DNA of 64,000 nucleotides from Agromyces albus (GTDB taxonomy: Bacteria > Actinomycetota > Actinomycetes > Actinomycetales > Microbacteriaceae), in NCBI RefSeq assembly GCF_004134825.1, contig NZ_SDPN01000021.1, positions 1 to 64,000 on the forward strand, written 5' to 3'. The notes beneath the pieces were generated by a model, which saw only the letters and a list, made by a program, of their open reading frames with translations, searched no databases and was not told where the DNA came from. Made by a program: the position numbers and the translations under genes. Shown here piece by piece: positions 50,413 to 59,685 of this stretch. Position 1 is the first letter of the stretch. Each line of letters opens with the position of its first letter.

Positions 50413-52548
50413 CTACTTGCAGTTCGCGGCGGCGTATGCCACCTCGCTGTCGAACGTGGCCGGACCGCCCGGCTCGGTCGCGTTCACATCGGCAGTGCCT
50501 GCCGGCATCGACCCAGCACGCGTTCGGAAGTCGGCCGACACCGACTGCCCAGGATGCACCGAGGGGAACGACTTCGTTCCGTAGACCGTCGTGATCGACA
50601 CATCGGCCGGAGTGTCGTCATCGTTGCGGACGGTGATCTCCACGTGCGCCTTCTTGGCGACACAGCGCGTCGTCGCCGACGTGGCGAGTTTGAGCAGATC
50701 CTGCGGAACTCCCTCGACGATCTGCCATTCCTGTGAACCGTCAGCGAGCGCGTTCTGCAAGGTGAGCGGAGCGCCGGCGTTCGGTCCGGTCAGGTAGACA
50801 CTCGGGTTCGCCGAGGACTGGAACTTCACGTACCCATCACTGGATTCGACGATCTTCCAATGCCCGACCTTGCGGTGGTCGACCCACTGCCCGATCCGCT
50901 GTCCGACGGTGGCGTTTCCGGTCCAGATCGAGGCCTCGCGTCCGCCCGACATGTTGAGCAGCGTCGTGGTACCGCCGTCCTTCTCCGTGAGGTGCCAGTA
51001 CTGCGTCGCCCCGTTCGAGACTGCGCCGAGATCCTCGAGTCGGACATCGGGTTCGTCGGCGTTCCCGAGGTTCGCGTCGTTCGTGCTGTCGCTGGTGCCG
51101 ATAACCTGGCCCGTCTTGCGGTTCACGATGCGGTAGTAGGCGCCCTCTGAGTATCCGAAGTCGACGTCGGCGTGTCGGATGATCGCCTGGCTTCCGGGTC
51201 CGCCCCAGCTCGCCTGCAGAATGAGGACGCGTCCCGTTCCCGCCACGTGCTGGAGGGTTCGGCTGTAGCCGGCTCCGACGGTCGTCTGGTACTCCGTCCA
51301 TGCGCCGCCACTGGAGCCGTCGTTGATCCAGACGCTGCCGCTGCCGGCGGCGTTGTACGCGATGCGGCCGTCGGGAAGCGCGATGGTGACCGGGCTGCCG
51401 CCCTGCGGAAGAGCTCGCGAGCCCTGATCGACGGGAAGCTGACCGATGGACAATCCTTCGGCACCGCCGACCGTGTAGAACTTCAGCGGATCGTCTGCGA
51501 TCTTGTAGCGGACGTTGGCGCCGCCGCCCCAGTACTCGTAGGTGAGTAGCCATTTGCCGTCGGTCGTCGGCGCGATGGTCGTCATGCCGGGGCGTCCGCG
51601 GCCGATCTGCTCGCCGCCGTTCCAGGCGAACGTCGGTCCGGCGACATCGATCACCGGCTGGCTCCAGGCGGTGCCCCTGCCATCCCACGTCTTGTGGACC
51701 AGGACCTGCGCCTTCGAGTCAGCGGCGGTGTCGTTCGCGGGATCGAGGATCGGAACGCCGGTGGCCGGGTCGTAGCCGAGGTAGTCGTTCTCGTCGGAGT
51801 AGTAGGCGACGAGCTGGCCCTCGTGCACCATCAGGTACGGCTCCCAGACCGGGTCCACCTGCTTGTGCACGTTCGCCTGCGAGACGTTGACGCCCGTGGC
51901 CCCAGCGCTGCCGCCTTGCCAACCGCCGGTCGCGATGATGTTCTCGAATTCCCAGGTCACACCGTCGTCGACGCTGGAATACAGCGCGAGAGCGAGATTG
52001 CGGCGGTCGCCGTCGTTGCTCGGCACCCAGTCGGGGTCGGCGGCCTTCTGCTCGCGATAGAACTCGTCCTCGCCGGTCACGGTGCTCGCTAACAGTAATG
52101 TGCCCGCCGCGAGATCACTCACGGCTTCGGGGAGCGTGTACAGGAACGGGCTCGTCCAGTTGCTCGTGTAGGTGTCGTGCGCCGGGTCATCCGACAGTTC
52201 GGCCGGCGAGGGGACATCCGCCAGGTGTCGCCACGTCGTGCCGTCGTCGTCGCTCGCCCAGACCGGCATCGTCTCGCCGACGGCTCCCGTCGTGCCGTCG
52301 GCGTACGTCACGGCGGTTGCCTTCTCGAAGGCGGTGACCAACCTGCCGCTCGGCGTCTGCGCCGTCTTCGGGTAGATGACGCAGTTGCCCCGGCCCTTCA
52401 GGCATGCTTCGTCAGCGGACAGCTCGTAGAGCACTTCGGGCGTCGGAGAATACGCGTTCGCGGTCACCAGCGGTGCCACCGCCAGTGCCGTCCCGGCGAG
52501 GACGGCACCGAGCGCCCTCGCCAGTTTCTTCGTCTTCGATGTACTCAT
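50413..52548 (-). CDS. Secreted Asp-box (sialidase-superfamily) protein with ricin-like/CBM C-terminal region
   Basis: A 711-residue exported protein. The signal peptide (MSTSKTKKLARALGAVLAGT, cleavage near ANAYS, residue 32) is followed by a beta-propeller with Asp boxes (ASDDDGTTW, SSVDDGVTW) like sialidases and GH93 exo-arabinanases. A beta-trefoil-like carbohydrate-binding region follows (about 440-590; YYRIVNRKTGQVIGT), then an immunoglobulin-like end. ATG 52548 is preferred because the signal peptide begins there. Its promoter overlaps an operator shared with the sugar transporter and GH42 genes, so it probably releases sugar from an outside polysaccharide. Exact specificity unknown. 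Confidence 0.8.
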   Translation of the reverse strand: MSTSKTKKLARALGAVLAGTALAVAPLVTANAYSPTPEVLYELSADEACLKGRGNCVIYPKTAQTPSGRLVTAFEKATAVTYADGTTGAVGETMPVWASDDDGTTWRHLADVPSPAELSDDPAHDTYTSNWTSPFLYTLPEAVSDLAAGTLLLASTVTGEDEFYREQKAADPDWVPSNDGDRRNLALALYSSVDDGVTWEFENIIATGGWQGGSAGATGVNVSQANVHKQVDPVWEPYLMVHEGQLVAYYSDENDYLGYDPATGVPILDPANDTAADSKAQVLVHKTWDGRGTAWSQPVIDVAGPTFAWNGGEQIGRGRPGMTTIAPTTDGKWLLTYEYWGGGANVRYKIADDPLKFYTVGGAEGLSIGQLPVDQGSRALPQGGSPVTIALPDGRIAYNAAGSGSVWINDGSSGGAWTEYQTTVGAGYSRTLQHVAGTGRVLILQASWGGPGSQAIIRHADVDFGYSEGAYYRIVNRKTGQVIGTSDSTNDANLGNADEPDVRLEDLGAVSNGATQYWHLTEKDGGTTTLLNMSGGREASIWTGNATVGQRIGQWVDHRKVGHWKIVESSDGYVKFQSSANPSVYLTGPNAGAPLTLQNALADGSQEWQIVEGVPQDLLKLATSATTRCVAKKAHVEITVRNDDDTPADVSITTVYGTKSFPSVHPGQSVSADFRTRAGSMPAGTADVNATEPGGPATFDSEVAYAAANCK

Positions 52549-52718
52549 GGTCTCCCTTGCCCTGGTTCGTTGAGTCGTACTCGGATTCGACGACCATTCG
52601 TCGAAGGATGACCGACGCCGAGCCCGACCGAACGATGGACACGAGGTCCGTCGCGATTCCGTCTTGTTCTGGTACGGAAGCGGTCTGAGTGGGGACGGCA
52701 ACGTCGGCCACGCTGGAG

Positions 52719-52747
52719 ACGATAGGCCAGAATGTTATCGATGACAA
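52719..52747 (-). promoter_or_regulatory. Promoter of the Asp-box gene overlapped by operator O1
   Basis: On the minus strand -35 TTGTCA (52742-52747), 17-bp spacer and -10 TATCGT (52719-52724). The near-palindrome TGTTATCGATGACA (52733-52746) covers the -35, so a bound LacI-type repressor would block polymerase. Confidence 0.7.
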
Positions 52748-52809
52748 GAGCTGCCTTCGGCCGGCTTGCCTTTTGCGCGCTGAACCCAGATACTCGCTTA
52801 CGTCCGTTT

Positions 52810-52823
52810 TGTTATCGTTGCCA
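52810..52823 (+). promoter_or_regulatory. LacI-type operator O2 before the sugar permease operon
   Basis: TGTTATCGTTGCCA differs from O1 (TGTTATCGATGACA) at two positions and lies 31 bp before the permease ATG. Confidence 0.6.
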
Positions 52824-52854
52824 TCGGCAGCGGCAAGCCGAATTGAGTAGATCT

Positions 52855-53775
52855 ATGCGAGCAACGTCGCCCGAGACGTCCCAAGCGCTGGGCCAAAGGG
52901 TACGCAAGCCAAGGCGAGAATGGCAGGGGTGGCAGTTCGTGGGGCCGTTCGCCCTCGTGTTCGTCTTCGTGTTCATCGCGCCGCTGGCATTTGCGCTCTA
53001 CCTCAGCCTGTTCCAGAACCGGATGGTCGGTGGCAACAGCTTCGTCGGCTTCGAGAACTATGTCGCCGCATTGTCGGATCCGCAGTTCTGGAACGGCTTC
53101 ATCCGGGTCGTGCTCTTCCTGCTCGTGCAGGTACCCATCATGCTGGCGCTCGCCCTGGTCGCCGCCCTTGCCATCGACAGCGCCCGGCTCTACGCGTCGG
53201 GTGTCTTCCGAATGGTGATCTTCCTCCCATACGCCGTGCCCGCCGTGGTGGCGGTCCTGATCTGGGGATTCATGTACGGGAACAACTTCGGGTTGACTGC
53301 CAACATCAACGACCTCCTCGGCACCGACGTGCTGCGGCCCTTCTCAGGCCAATGGATCCTGGCCTCGATCGGCAACATCGTCACCTGGGAGTACATCGGC
53401 TACAACATGCTGATCTTCTACTCCGCGCTCAAGACCATCCCGGCCGAGCTGTACGAAGCTGCGGAGATCGACGGCGCACGCGGCTTCCAGGTGATCAAGG
53501 CCATCAAGATCCCAGCGGCGCGGGGAGCGATCGTGATCGCCACGATCTTCTCCATCATCGGAAGCTTCCAGCTGTTCAACGAACCGAACGTGCTGAAGCC
53601 GTTGGCCGAGAACGTCATCTCGTCGTATTTCACCCCCAACATGTACGCCTACAACTTGTCGTTCGCCGGACAGCAGTTCAACTACGCGGCAACGGTCGCG
53701 ATCATCATGGGCGTGATCACCGCGGTTATCGCCTACGTGGTGCAGCTGCGCGGCACGCGGAAGGAAGACCGATGA
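52855..53775 (+). CDS. Sugar ABC transporter permease (CUT1, MalF-like)
   Basis: A 306-residue permease with about six membrane helices. The cytoplasmic EAA loop reads YEAAEIDGARGFQVIKAIKIP, typical of carbohydrate importers. ATG 52855 (MRATSPETSQ) was chosen over an upstream ATG inside the operator region. The stop overlaps the next permease start (ATGA). Forms a dimer with the MalG-like partner; the ATPase is not encoded here and would be a shared one such as MsiK. Confidence 0.92.
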   Translation: MRATSPETSQALGQRVRKPRREWQGWQFVGPFALVFVFVFIAPLAFALYLSLFQNRMVGGNSFVGFENYVAALSDPQFWNGFIRVVLFLLVQVPIMLALALVAALAIDSARLYASGVFRMVIFLPYAVPAVVAVLIWGFMYGNNFGLTANINDLLGTDVLRPFSGQWILASIGNIVTWEYIGYNMLIFYSALKTIPAELYEAAEIDGARGFQVIKAIKIPAARGAIVIATIFSIIGSFQLFNEPNVLKPLAENVISSYFTPNMYAYNLSFAGQQFNYAATVAIIMGVITAVIAYVVQLRGTRKEDR

Positions 53776-54671
53776 CCACCTCCCTCCGAACGGTGAACCC
53801 GAAGGCACGACGAGGGTTCTCGATCACCCGCCCGAGGAAATCGGCGGCGCTGACGGTCGTCATGCTGCTCTTCCTGATCTACGCGGTCGTGCCGTTGCTC
53901 TGGCTCGTCATCAACGCCAGCAAGACCCAGGCAGACCTGTTCACCACGTTCGGGCTCGGGTTCGGCGACAGCTTCGCGCTCTGGGACAACATCGTCGCGA
54001 CCTTCACCTACCGCGATGGGATCTTCCTCCGGTGGCTCGGAAACACGCTCCTCTACGTCGTCGCAGGCGCCGGCGGCGCCACCCTGCTCGCCACCCTCGC
54101 CGGCTACGGACTCGCCAAGTTCACGTTCCCCGGCAAGAAGCTCTACTTCGCAGTGGTACTCGGCGCAGTCGCAGTCCCCGGGACCGCGCTGGCCGTGCCG
54201 ACGTTCCTCTTGTTCAGCCAGATGGGACTGACGAACACGCCCTGGTCGATCATCATCCCGTCGCTGATCACCCCGTTCGGCCTGTACCTCATCTGGGTGT
54301 ACACCATCGACTCCGTCCCGACCGAACTGCTGGAAGCCGCACGGCTTGACGGTGCAAGCGAGCTGCGCACCTTCTTCACCATCTCCCTCAAGCTCCTCAC
54401 CCCGGGCGTCGTGACGGTGGCGCTGTTCTCGGTCGTGGCGACGTGGAACAACTACTTCCTGCCGCTGATCATGCTCAGCGACCCAGCTTGGTACCCGCTC
54501 ACCGTCGGCCTGAACCAGTGGAGCTCACAGGCCAGCGGTGTCGCGGCGGAGCCCATCTACAACCTCGTGATCACCGGGTCGCTCATCACGATCGTTCCCA
54601 TCGTGATCATCTTCCTGTTCCTGCAGCGCTTCTGGCAATCGGGCCTGAGCGCTGGAAGCGTCAAGCAGTGA
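53772..54671 (+). CDS. Sugar ABC transporter permease (CUT1, MalG-like)
   Basis: A 299-residue permease with six helices. The EAA loop reads LEAARLDGASELRTFFTISLKLLTPG, and the C-terminus is short as in MalG-type subunits. The ATG overlaps the stop of the first permease. The binding-protein gene follows after 90 bp, which includes its ribosome-binding site. Imports galacto-oligosaccharides or galactosides, judged from the GH42 genes in the same operon. Confidence 0.92.
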   Translation: MTTSLRTVNPKARRGFSITRPRKSAALTVVMLLFLIYAVVPLLWLVINASKTQADLFTTFGLGFGDSFALWDNIVATFTYRDGIFLRWLGNTLLYVVAGAGGATLLATLAGYGLAKFTFPGKKLYFAVVLGAVAVPGTALAVPTFLLFSQMGLTNTPWSIIIPSLITPFGLYLIWVYTIDSVPTELLEAARLDGASELRTFFTISLKLLTPGVVTVALFSVVATWNNYFLPLIMLSDPAWYPLTVGLNQWSSQASGVAAEPIYNLVITGSLITIVPIVIIFLFLQRFWQSGLSAGSVKQ

Positions 54672-54761
54672 TCGAGAGCACCGCTCGGACAGCACCAGCC
54701 CTCTCTCTCGGAAACACCGGGGTGACCTGCACCCTCACACAAGGAAGTGAAAGGAAATCAC

Positions 54762-56111
54762 ATGTTCAATCTCAACAAGGGGCCACGCCGGGGCCGCGGA
54801 GCGGCGGCCCTCGCCGTTGCCGGCCTCGCCGCGATGTCGCTCGTGGCATGCAGCACCGGGCCGGGTGCCGGCGCTGGCGCCGGATCGGCCTCCGACCTCG
54901 ACGCGGCGCTTGAGAAGGGCGGTGAGCTGACGTACTGGACGTGGACGCCCTCAGGTGAAGCGCAAGCCGAGGCCTTCATGAAGGAATACCCGAACGTGGA
55001 GGTCACGGTCGTCAACGCCGGTACCGCAACCGACCAGTACACCAAGCTGCAGAACGCGATCACCGCGGGTTCCGGTGCGCCCGATGTCGCACAGATCGAG
55101 TACTACGCAATCCAGCAGTTCGCCCTATCCGAAGGCCTGCTCGATCTGTCCTCGTACGATTTCGGTGAGCTCGAGGACAAGTACACGCCATCAACCTGGA
55201 GCGCAGTCAACCTCAACGGTGGGATCTACGGTCTGCCCCAGGATTCCGGGCCGATGGTGATGTTCTACAACACGACCGTCTTCGACCAGTTCGGTCTGTC
55301 CGTGCCGACAACGTGGGACGAGTACATCGCCACGGCGGCGAAGCTGCACGAAGCAGACCCGTCGAAGTACATCACCAACGATGCCGGCGACCCCGGGTTC
55401 GCTCAGCCGCTGATCTGGCAGGCAGGAGGTCACCCGTACCAGGCGGATGGTACCGATGTGACCATCAACCTCCAGGATGAGGGCACCAAACGCTGGGCAG
55501 ACACCTGGAACCAGCTCCTGGAGCCCGGCCTGCTCTCCGACATCCCAACCTGGAGCGACGACTGGTACAAAGCGCTCGGCGACGGATCGTTGGCGACCAT
55601 CGTCACCGGTGCATGGATGCCGGGAGTGCTCGAGTCATCGCTTCCGGAAGGCGCAGGGCACTGGCGTGTCGCACCGCTTCCGAGCTACGACGGATCCGCT
55701 GCCACGGCCGAGAACGGCGGAAGCGCACAGTCAGTGATCAAGCAGAGCAAGAACCCTGCTCTCGCCGCCGCATTCCTGCGGTGGTTGAACAGCTCGGACG
55801 AGAGCGTCGACGTGTTCCTGGAGAACGGCGGCTTCCCATCGACCACTGCGCAGCTCAACGCCGATGAGTTCCTCAATGCCACCCCCGAGTACTTCGGCGG
55901 CCAGGAGATCAACAAGGTACTCGTCGATGCGTCCGCCAACGTGGTTGACGGCTGGGAGTACCTCCCGTTCCAGGTCTACGCGAACAGCGTCTTCGCCGAC
56001 ACGGTCGGCCAGGCCTACGCGAACCGCAGCGACTTGAACACAGGTCTCCTGGCATGGCAGGACAACCTCATCACCTACGGCAACTCACAGGGGTTCACGG
56101 CGAGCGAGTAG
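54762..56111 (+). CDS. Sugar ABC transporter substrate-binding lipoprotein (SBP family 1)
   Basis: A 449-residue extracytoplasmic sugar-binding protein. A basic start and hydrophobic segment lead to the lipobox MSLVACST (Cys near residue 30). Conserved segments are ELTYWTWTPSGEAQAEAFMKEYPNVEV and YGLPQDSGPMVMFYNTTVFDQFG, and a late PAWSDDW-type binding region. ATG 54762 is used because AAAGGAAA lies 6-12 bp upstream; a GTG 15 bp earlier is possible. A perfect hairpin after the gene may limit read-through into GH42. Confidence 0.9.
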   Translation: MFNLNKGPRRGRGAAALAVAGLAAMSLVACSTGPGAGAGAGSASDLDAALEKGGELTYWTWTPSGEAQAEAFMKEYPNVEVTVVNAGTATDQYTKLQNAITAGSGAPDVAQIEYYAIQQFALSEGLLDLSSYDFGELEDKYTPSTWSAVNLNGGIYGLPQDSGPMVMFYNTTVFDQFGLSVPTTWDEYIATAAKLHEADPSKYITNDAGDPGFAQPLIWQAGGHPYQADGTDVTINLQDEGTKRWADTWNQLLEPGLLSDIPTWSDDWYKALGDGSLATIVTGAWMPGVLESSLPEGAGHWRVAPLPSYDGSAATAENGGSAQSVIKQSKNPALAAAFLRWLNSSDESVDVFLENGGFPSTTAQLNADEFLNATPEYFGGQEINKVLVDASANVVDGWEYLPFQVYANSVFADTVGQAYANRSDLNTGLLAWQDNLITYGNSQGFTASE

Positions 56112-56120
56112 CGCCTCCAC

Positions 56121-56153
56121 TGCGGGCGCCGGAGCCGAGCTCCGGCGCCCGCA
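56121..56153. terminator. Perfect 15-bp hairpin between binding protein and GH42
   Basis: Arms 56121-56135 and 56139-56153 pair perfectly around a 3-nt loop, 9 bp after the stop. There is no long T run, so partial termination or mRNA protection inside the operon is likely. Confidence 0.75.
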
Positions 56154-56211
56154 GCCGTCCGTCATCAGCCGTCGATTCACCCCGATCACCATTTGAGAGG
56201 AACGAAACCCA

Positions 56212-58302
56212 TTGCCTGAATCAATGAGAGAGGCGCGCTGGCTCGGTCGAGGTGGAAACGCACCTCGCCGCATCTCATTCGGTGCCGATTACAACCCGGA
56301 TCAGTGGCCACGCGAGTACTGGACGGAAGACGTCCGCCTGATGCGCCTCGCCCAAGTCGATATCGTTTCCGTCGGGATCTTCTCTTGGGCGCAGCTGCAA
56401 CCATCGATGAACGAATGGAATTTCGGCTGGTTGGACGACGTCCTGGATCTTCTCCATGCGAACGGGATCGCCGTGGATCTCGCCACCGCCACCGCGTCAC
56501 CTCCTCCATGGCTCACCACGGCGTATCCCGAGATCCTGCCGGTGACGGAGCGTGGTGAGACGTTGTACCCCGGTGCTCGGCAGCATTGGCGTCCGACTTC
56601 TCCCGTGTTTCGCGAGTTTGCCCTGGGCCTTGTGGAGCAGTTGGCGCAGCGATACGCAACCCATCCTGCACTGGCGGCCTGGCATGTCAACAACGAACTC
56701 GGCTGCCACAACGCCTGGGACCACTCAGCGGATGCGACAGCAGCCTTTCGCAGCTGGCTTCGCGTGCGCTACTGCGATATAGCAACGCTCAACGAAGCGT
56801 GGGGCACCGCGTTCTGGTCGCAGCGCTATTCGACCTTCGATGAGATCCTGACGCCGCGACTGGCTGCTGCGCATCCAAACCCATCGCAGCAGCTCGACTT
56901 CAAGCGCTTCTCCTCGGACGCCCTCAAACAGCACCTTCGAGCCGAGCGGGATGTCCTCCGGCGGTGGACTCCCGACATCCCGGTGACGACGAACTTCATG
57001 GTGTTCGACGACATCAAGGCGATGAACTTCGCAGACTGGGCACCCGAGGTCGACTTCATTTCGAACGATCACTACGTGTCCACCAAGCCCACATCCCGGG
57101 ACGAGCTGTCGTTCTCCGCCAACTTGACCGGAAATCTGGCCCAGGGTGCGCCGTGGTTCCTCATGGAGCACTCCACGAGCGCCGTGAACTGGCAGCCGGT
57201 GAACGTCGCGAAGTCGCGCGGCGAGCTCGCAGCGGATGCACTCTCCCATGTCGCGCACGGTGCTGACGCGGTCTGCTATTTCCAATGGCGGCAGTCACGG
57301 GCGGGCGCGGAGAAGTTCCACTCCGCGATGCTCCCGCACGCCGGCGAACACTCGGACGTCTTCCACGATGTCGTCGAACTCGGCAAGACACTGACCTCGC
57401 TCACCGGTGTAGCAGGTACCAGGCGCAAGCCTGCGAGGATCGCCATTCTCTTCGATTGGGAGTCGTGGTGGGCAAGCGAACAGGACTCGCATCACACCGA
57501 CCGCTTCCGGTATCGGGACGAAGTGCTGGATTGGTATCGGGCGGTCCTCGATGCGGGCTTGCGAGCTGACGTCCGCCCGGCGGGCAGTACATTCGAAGGC
57601 TACTCGGTCGTCGTTGCGCCGGCCCTTCATGTACTTCCCGCGCCGCTCGCCGAGCGGCTGGACGCTTTTGTCAGGGGCGGGGGCCATCTGCTCGTGACGT
57701 ACAACTCCGGCATCGTCGACGAGAACGACCATGTCTGGCTTGATGGATACCCTGGGCCTTTGCGCGAGCTCACCGGGATCCGGGTTCAGGAGATCCGGCC
57801 GCTTCTCGAAGGCGAATCCACCGTGCTGAGCAACGGCGCCCGGTCAAGGGTCTGGACCGAACGAGTCGACGTGATCGATCCCTCTGTCGAGATCGTCGCC
57901 TCCTACGCGGATGGCGACCTCGCCGGGAGAGCGGCGATCACCACGCTGGCAACGGGGGCGGGCTCTGCCTCCTACGTTTCATCGGACCTGGACGAGGGCG
58001 GCCGAGCGCAGCAGATCAGTCGCGTAGCTGAAGGTGCGCTCCTCGAGAGCGAACTTCCTGAGGCATTGCGCGGCGAGGTGGAACTGATGATCCGGACCGA
58101 CGGGTCCTCCGATACCGTGTTCCTCAGAAACAGATCGCCACGGCCAGTCGATATCTCGAGCTTCGGTAGTGCACACACCGTGGTCGGAGAGCACGTCGAT
58201 GGGTCCAATCTCGTCCTCCCCTCTCCCGGAGTGGCGGTCGTCGACCTTGTGGTTTCACGGGTCGAGCGTCGGAGCACCGCGCTCGCGGGGACACGCGACT
58301 GA
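56212..58302 (+). CDS. Beta-galactosidase, glycoside hydrolase family 42 (first copy)
   Basis: A 696-residue GH42 enzyme, cytoplasmic (no signal peptide), that removes galactose from imported galactosides. The N-terminus FGADYNPDQWPREYW is diagnostic. The acid/base Glu is in AWHVNNELGCH and the nucleophile Glu in WFLMEHSTSAVNW; the trimerisation domain (about 390-600) and a short beta domain follow. The start is TTG at 56212, because GAGAGGA stands 10 bp before it; the first ATG, 12 bp later, would be 22 bp away. Same direction as, and 100 bp after, the binding-protein gene. Confidence 0.92.
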   Translation: MPESMREARWLGRGGNAPRRISFGADYNPDQWPREYWTEDVRLMRLAQVDIVSVGIFSWAQLQPSMNEWNFGWLDDVLDLLHANGIAVDLATATASPPPWLTTAYPEILPVTERGETLYPGARQHWRPTSPVFREFALGLVEQLAQRYATHPALAAWHVNNELGCHNAWDHSADATAAFRSWLRVRYCDIATLNEAWGTAFWSQRYSTFDEILTPRLAAAHPNPSQQLDFKRFSSDALKQHLRAERDVLRRWTPDIPVTTNFMVFDDIKAMNFADWAPEVDFISNDHYVSTKPTSRDELSFSANLTGNLAQGAPWFLMEHSTSAVNWQPVNVAKSRGELAADALSHVAHGADAVCYFQWRQSRAGAEKFHSAMLPHAGEHSDVFHDVVELGKTLTSLTGVAGTRRKPARIAILFDWESWWASEQDSHHTDRFRYRDEVLDWYRAVLDAGLRADVRPAGSTFEGYSVVVAPALHVLPAPLAERLDAFVRGGGHLLVTYNSGIVDENDHVWLDGYPGPLRELTGIRVQEIRPLLEGESTVLSNGARSRVWTERVDVIDPSVEIVASYADGDLAGRAAITTLATGAGSASYVSSDLDEGGRAQQISRVAEGALLESELPEALRGEVELMIRTDGSSDTVFLRNRSPRPVDISSFGSAHTVVGEHVDGSNLVLPSPGVAVVDLVVSRVERRSTALAGTRD

Positions 58303-58324
58303 GCGACGATCCCACGGTCGGCCG

Positions 58325-58358
58325 ACGGGGTCGCCTGCGGTAGCGCAGGCGACCCCGT
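58325..58358. terminator. Perfect 15-bp terminator hairpin after GH42
   Basis: Arms 58325-58339 and 58344-58358 are perfectly complementary around a 4-nt loop, 22 bp after the GH42 stop; also 75 bp from the convergent LacI gene's stop. Confidence 0.85.
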
Positions 58359-58432
58359 GACTCGCCGTGCGTCTCAGTTCGGACGTGCACGCGTTGCCCG
58401 TGCTCGTTACTGAGATACCGGGCTGACCAGCC

Positions 58433-59449
58433 TCATGCGGATGGGGCCGGGCCGGTCGAGCCGCGAACGATGAGTTCGCTACCCGGATGGATGATCGGGC
58501 TCGGGGGCCGTTGTTCGATGCGGGCGAGCAACGCGTTGATCGCATTCCGACCCTCATCCTCGAAGTTGGGGTGCACACTCGTGAGTTCCGGTATCACATA
58601 CGCTGCTTCTGGAATGTCGTCGAATCCGACGACACTCACCTCAGCGGGAACGCGTATCCCTCTCAGTGCGAGTCCGTGCATGAGACCTATGGCCATCGCG
58701 TCGTTGGCAGCGAAGATCGCGGTGATCCCCGACCGTGGGTCGAATGCCTGCGCCGCACTCGCTCCTGCCTCCGGTGTCCAGTCTCCGGGCCACTCCGCGA
58801 CGACGGTCGCTCCACCTCTGAGCAGCTCAATGAAAAAGCTCTCCTTGCGTTGCTCAGAGGGCAGCCACTCCCGGGGCCCTCCAAGGAAGCCCAGCCGCCG
58901 ATGGCCCAAGGCCAACAGATGCTGGGCCGCCATGCGCCCCCCGCTCTCGCCCGTTGTCGGGATCGGGCCGGCGGATTCAGCTGGGTCAACGATGATCGGG
59001 ATATCCGACGAGCGTCGTTGCACGACTGCTCTCAGCTCCTCGGTCAGGGTGACGACGAATATTCCTGCGACCTGCTCCTCTTCGAACAGGTCGAGAGCTT
59101 CGTCGATCGATGATTCATCCAGGCCGTCGATGCCGACGATGTTCAACGAATAGCCCGATGCTCGCGCCTCCGACGCGGCGCCCCGGAGAAGCTGGCCGGG
59201 TCCGCGCTCGAACATGTTGTGGACGAGCGCGCCAATCCGATTCGACCTCCTCGTGCGCAATAGTCGAGCGGCGCGATTCGGGCGGTACCCCAGTTCCTCG
59301 ATCGCCGTCTGAACACGCTCACGCGTCGCTGGTCGGATGCCCTCGTACCCCTTCACCAGACGGGATACGGTCTGCGCCGAAACGCCTGCCCGGCTGGCAA
59401 CATCGTGGACCGTTGCGGGCCTGTCGGAGTGTGCATTATCGGGAACCAC
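58433..59449 (-). CDS. LacI family transcriptional repressor of the galactoside locus
   Basis: A 338-residue complete LacI-type protein: helix-turn-helix and hinge at residues 11-65 (ATVHDVASRAGVSAQTVSRL, GYRPNRAARLLRT), then the sugar-binding domain (GRMAAQHLLALGHRRLGFLGG, TAIFAANDAMAIGLMHGL, VSVVGFDDIPEAAYV). The start is GTG at 59449, fixed by GGGAGG 7 bp upstream. Three sites of the form TGTTATCGATG(A/C)CA before the transporter, Asp-box and second GH42 genes are its likely operators; galactose or a galactoside would be the inducer. Confidence 0.92.
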   Translation of the reverse strand: MVPDNAHSDRPATVHDVASRAGVSAQTVSRLVKGYEGIRPATRERVQTAIEELGYRPNRAARLLRTRRSNRIGALVHNMFERGPGQLLRGAASEARASGYSLNIVGIDGLDESSIDEALDLFEEEQVAGIFVVTLTEELRAVVQRRSSDIPIIVDPAESAGPIPTTGESGGRMAAQHLLALGHRRLGFLGGPREWLPSEQRKESFFIELLRGGATVVAEWPGDWTPEAGASAAQAFDPRSGITAIFAANDAMAIGLMHGLALRGIRVPAEVSVVGFDDIPEAAYVIPELTSVHPNFEDEGRNAINALLARIEQRPPSPIIHPGSELIVRGSTGPAPSA

Positions 59450-59575
59450 GGTTATGCCTCCCTTCGGCGGCCCAAGGCGCTGCCGTCTCGGAAATTCTAC
59501 TCATCGTGCGCGTGGCAACGCTGAACTTGCGCGACCCGATGTCGGCATCTAGAGTCCGATGTTGTCAATGGTTAA

Positions 59576-59589
59576 TGTTATCGATGCCA
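59576..59589 (+). promoter_or_regulatory. LacI-type operator O3 before the second GH42 gene
   Basis: TGTTATCGATGCCA, one base different from O1. It lies between the divergent LacI gene and the second GH42 gene and could control both. A TTGACA/TTGTCA-like -35 for either direction sits at 59562-59568, but no matching -10 is clear. Confidence 0.65.
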
Positions 59590-59685
59590 TTGGCTTGGAC
59601 ACTACCCTCAGCTCTCTCCATCGGCGCTCAACGGATCCCCCTGACGAATCACTTGATGGAAACAAGCCCTGGACTGGAGCGGCTC

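Larger units (their letters stand above)
52549..52854. other. Divergent regulatory region of the galactoside locus (306 bp)
   Basis: No convincing gene. It contains the minus-strand promoter for the secreted Asp-box gene, two copies of the LacI-type operator (52733-52746 and 52810-52823), and a leader of about 165 nt for the Asp-box gene. A clear -35/-10 pair for the permease operon was not found. Confidence 0.6.

Noticed and set aside
59284-59293. GGTACCCCAG, identical to the last ten bases of tRNA-Gln, as a possible att site
   Set aside because: It lies within the conserved helix-turn-helix coding part of the LacI gene and the match does not extend; a chance 10-mer.
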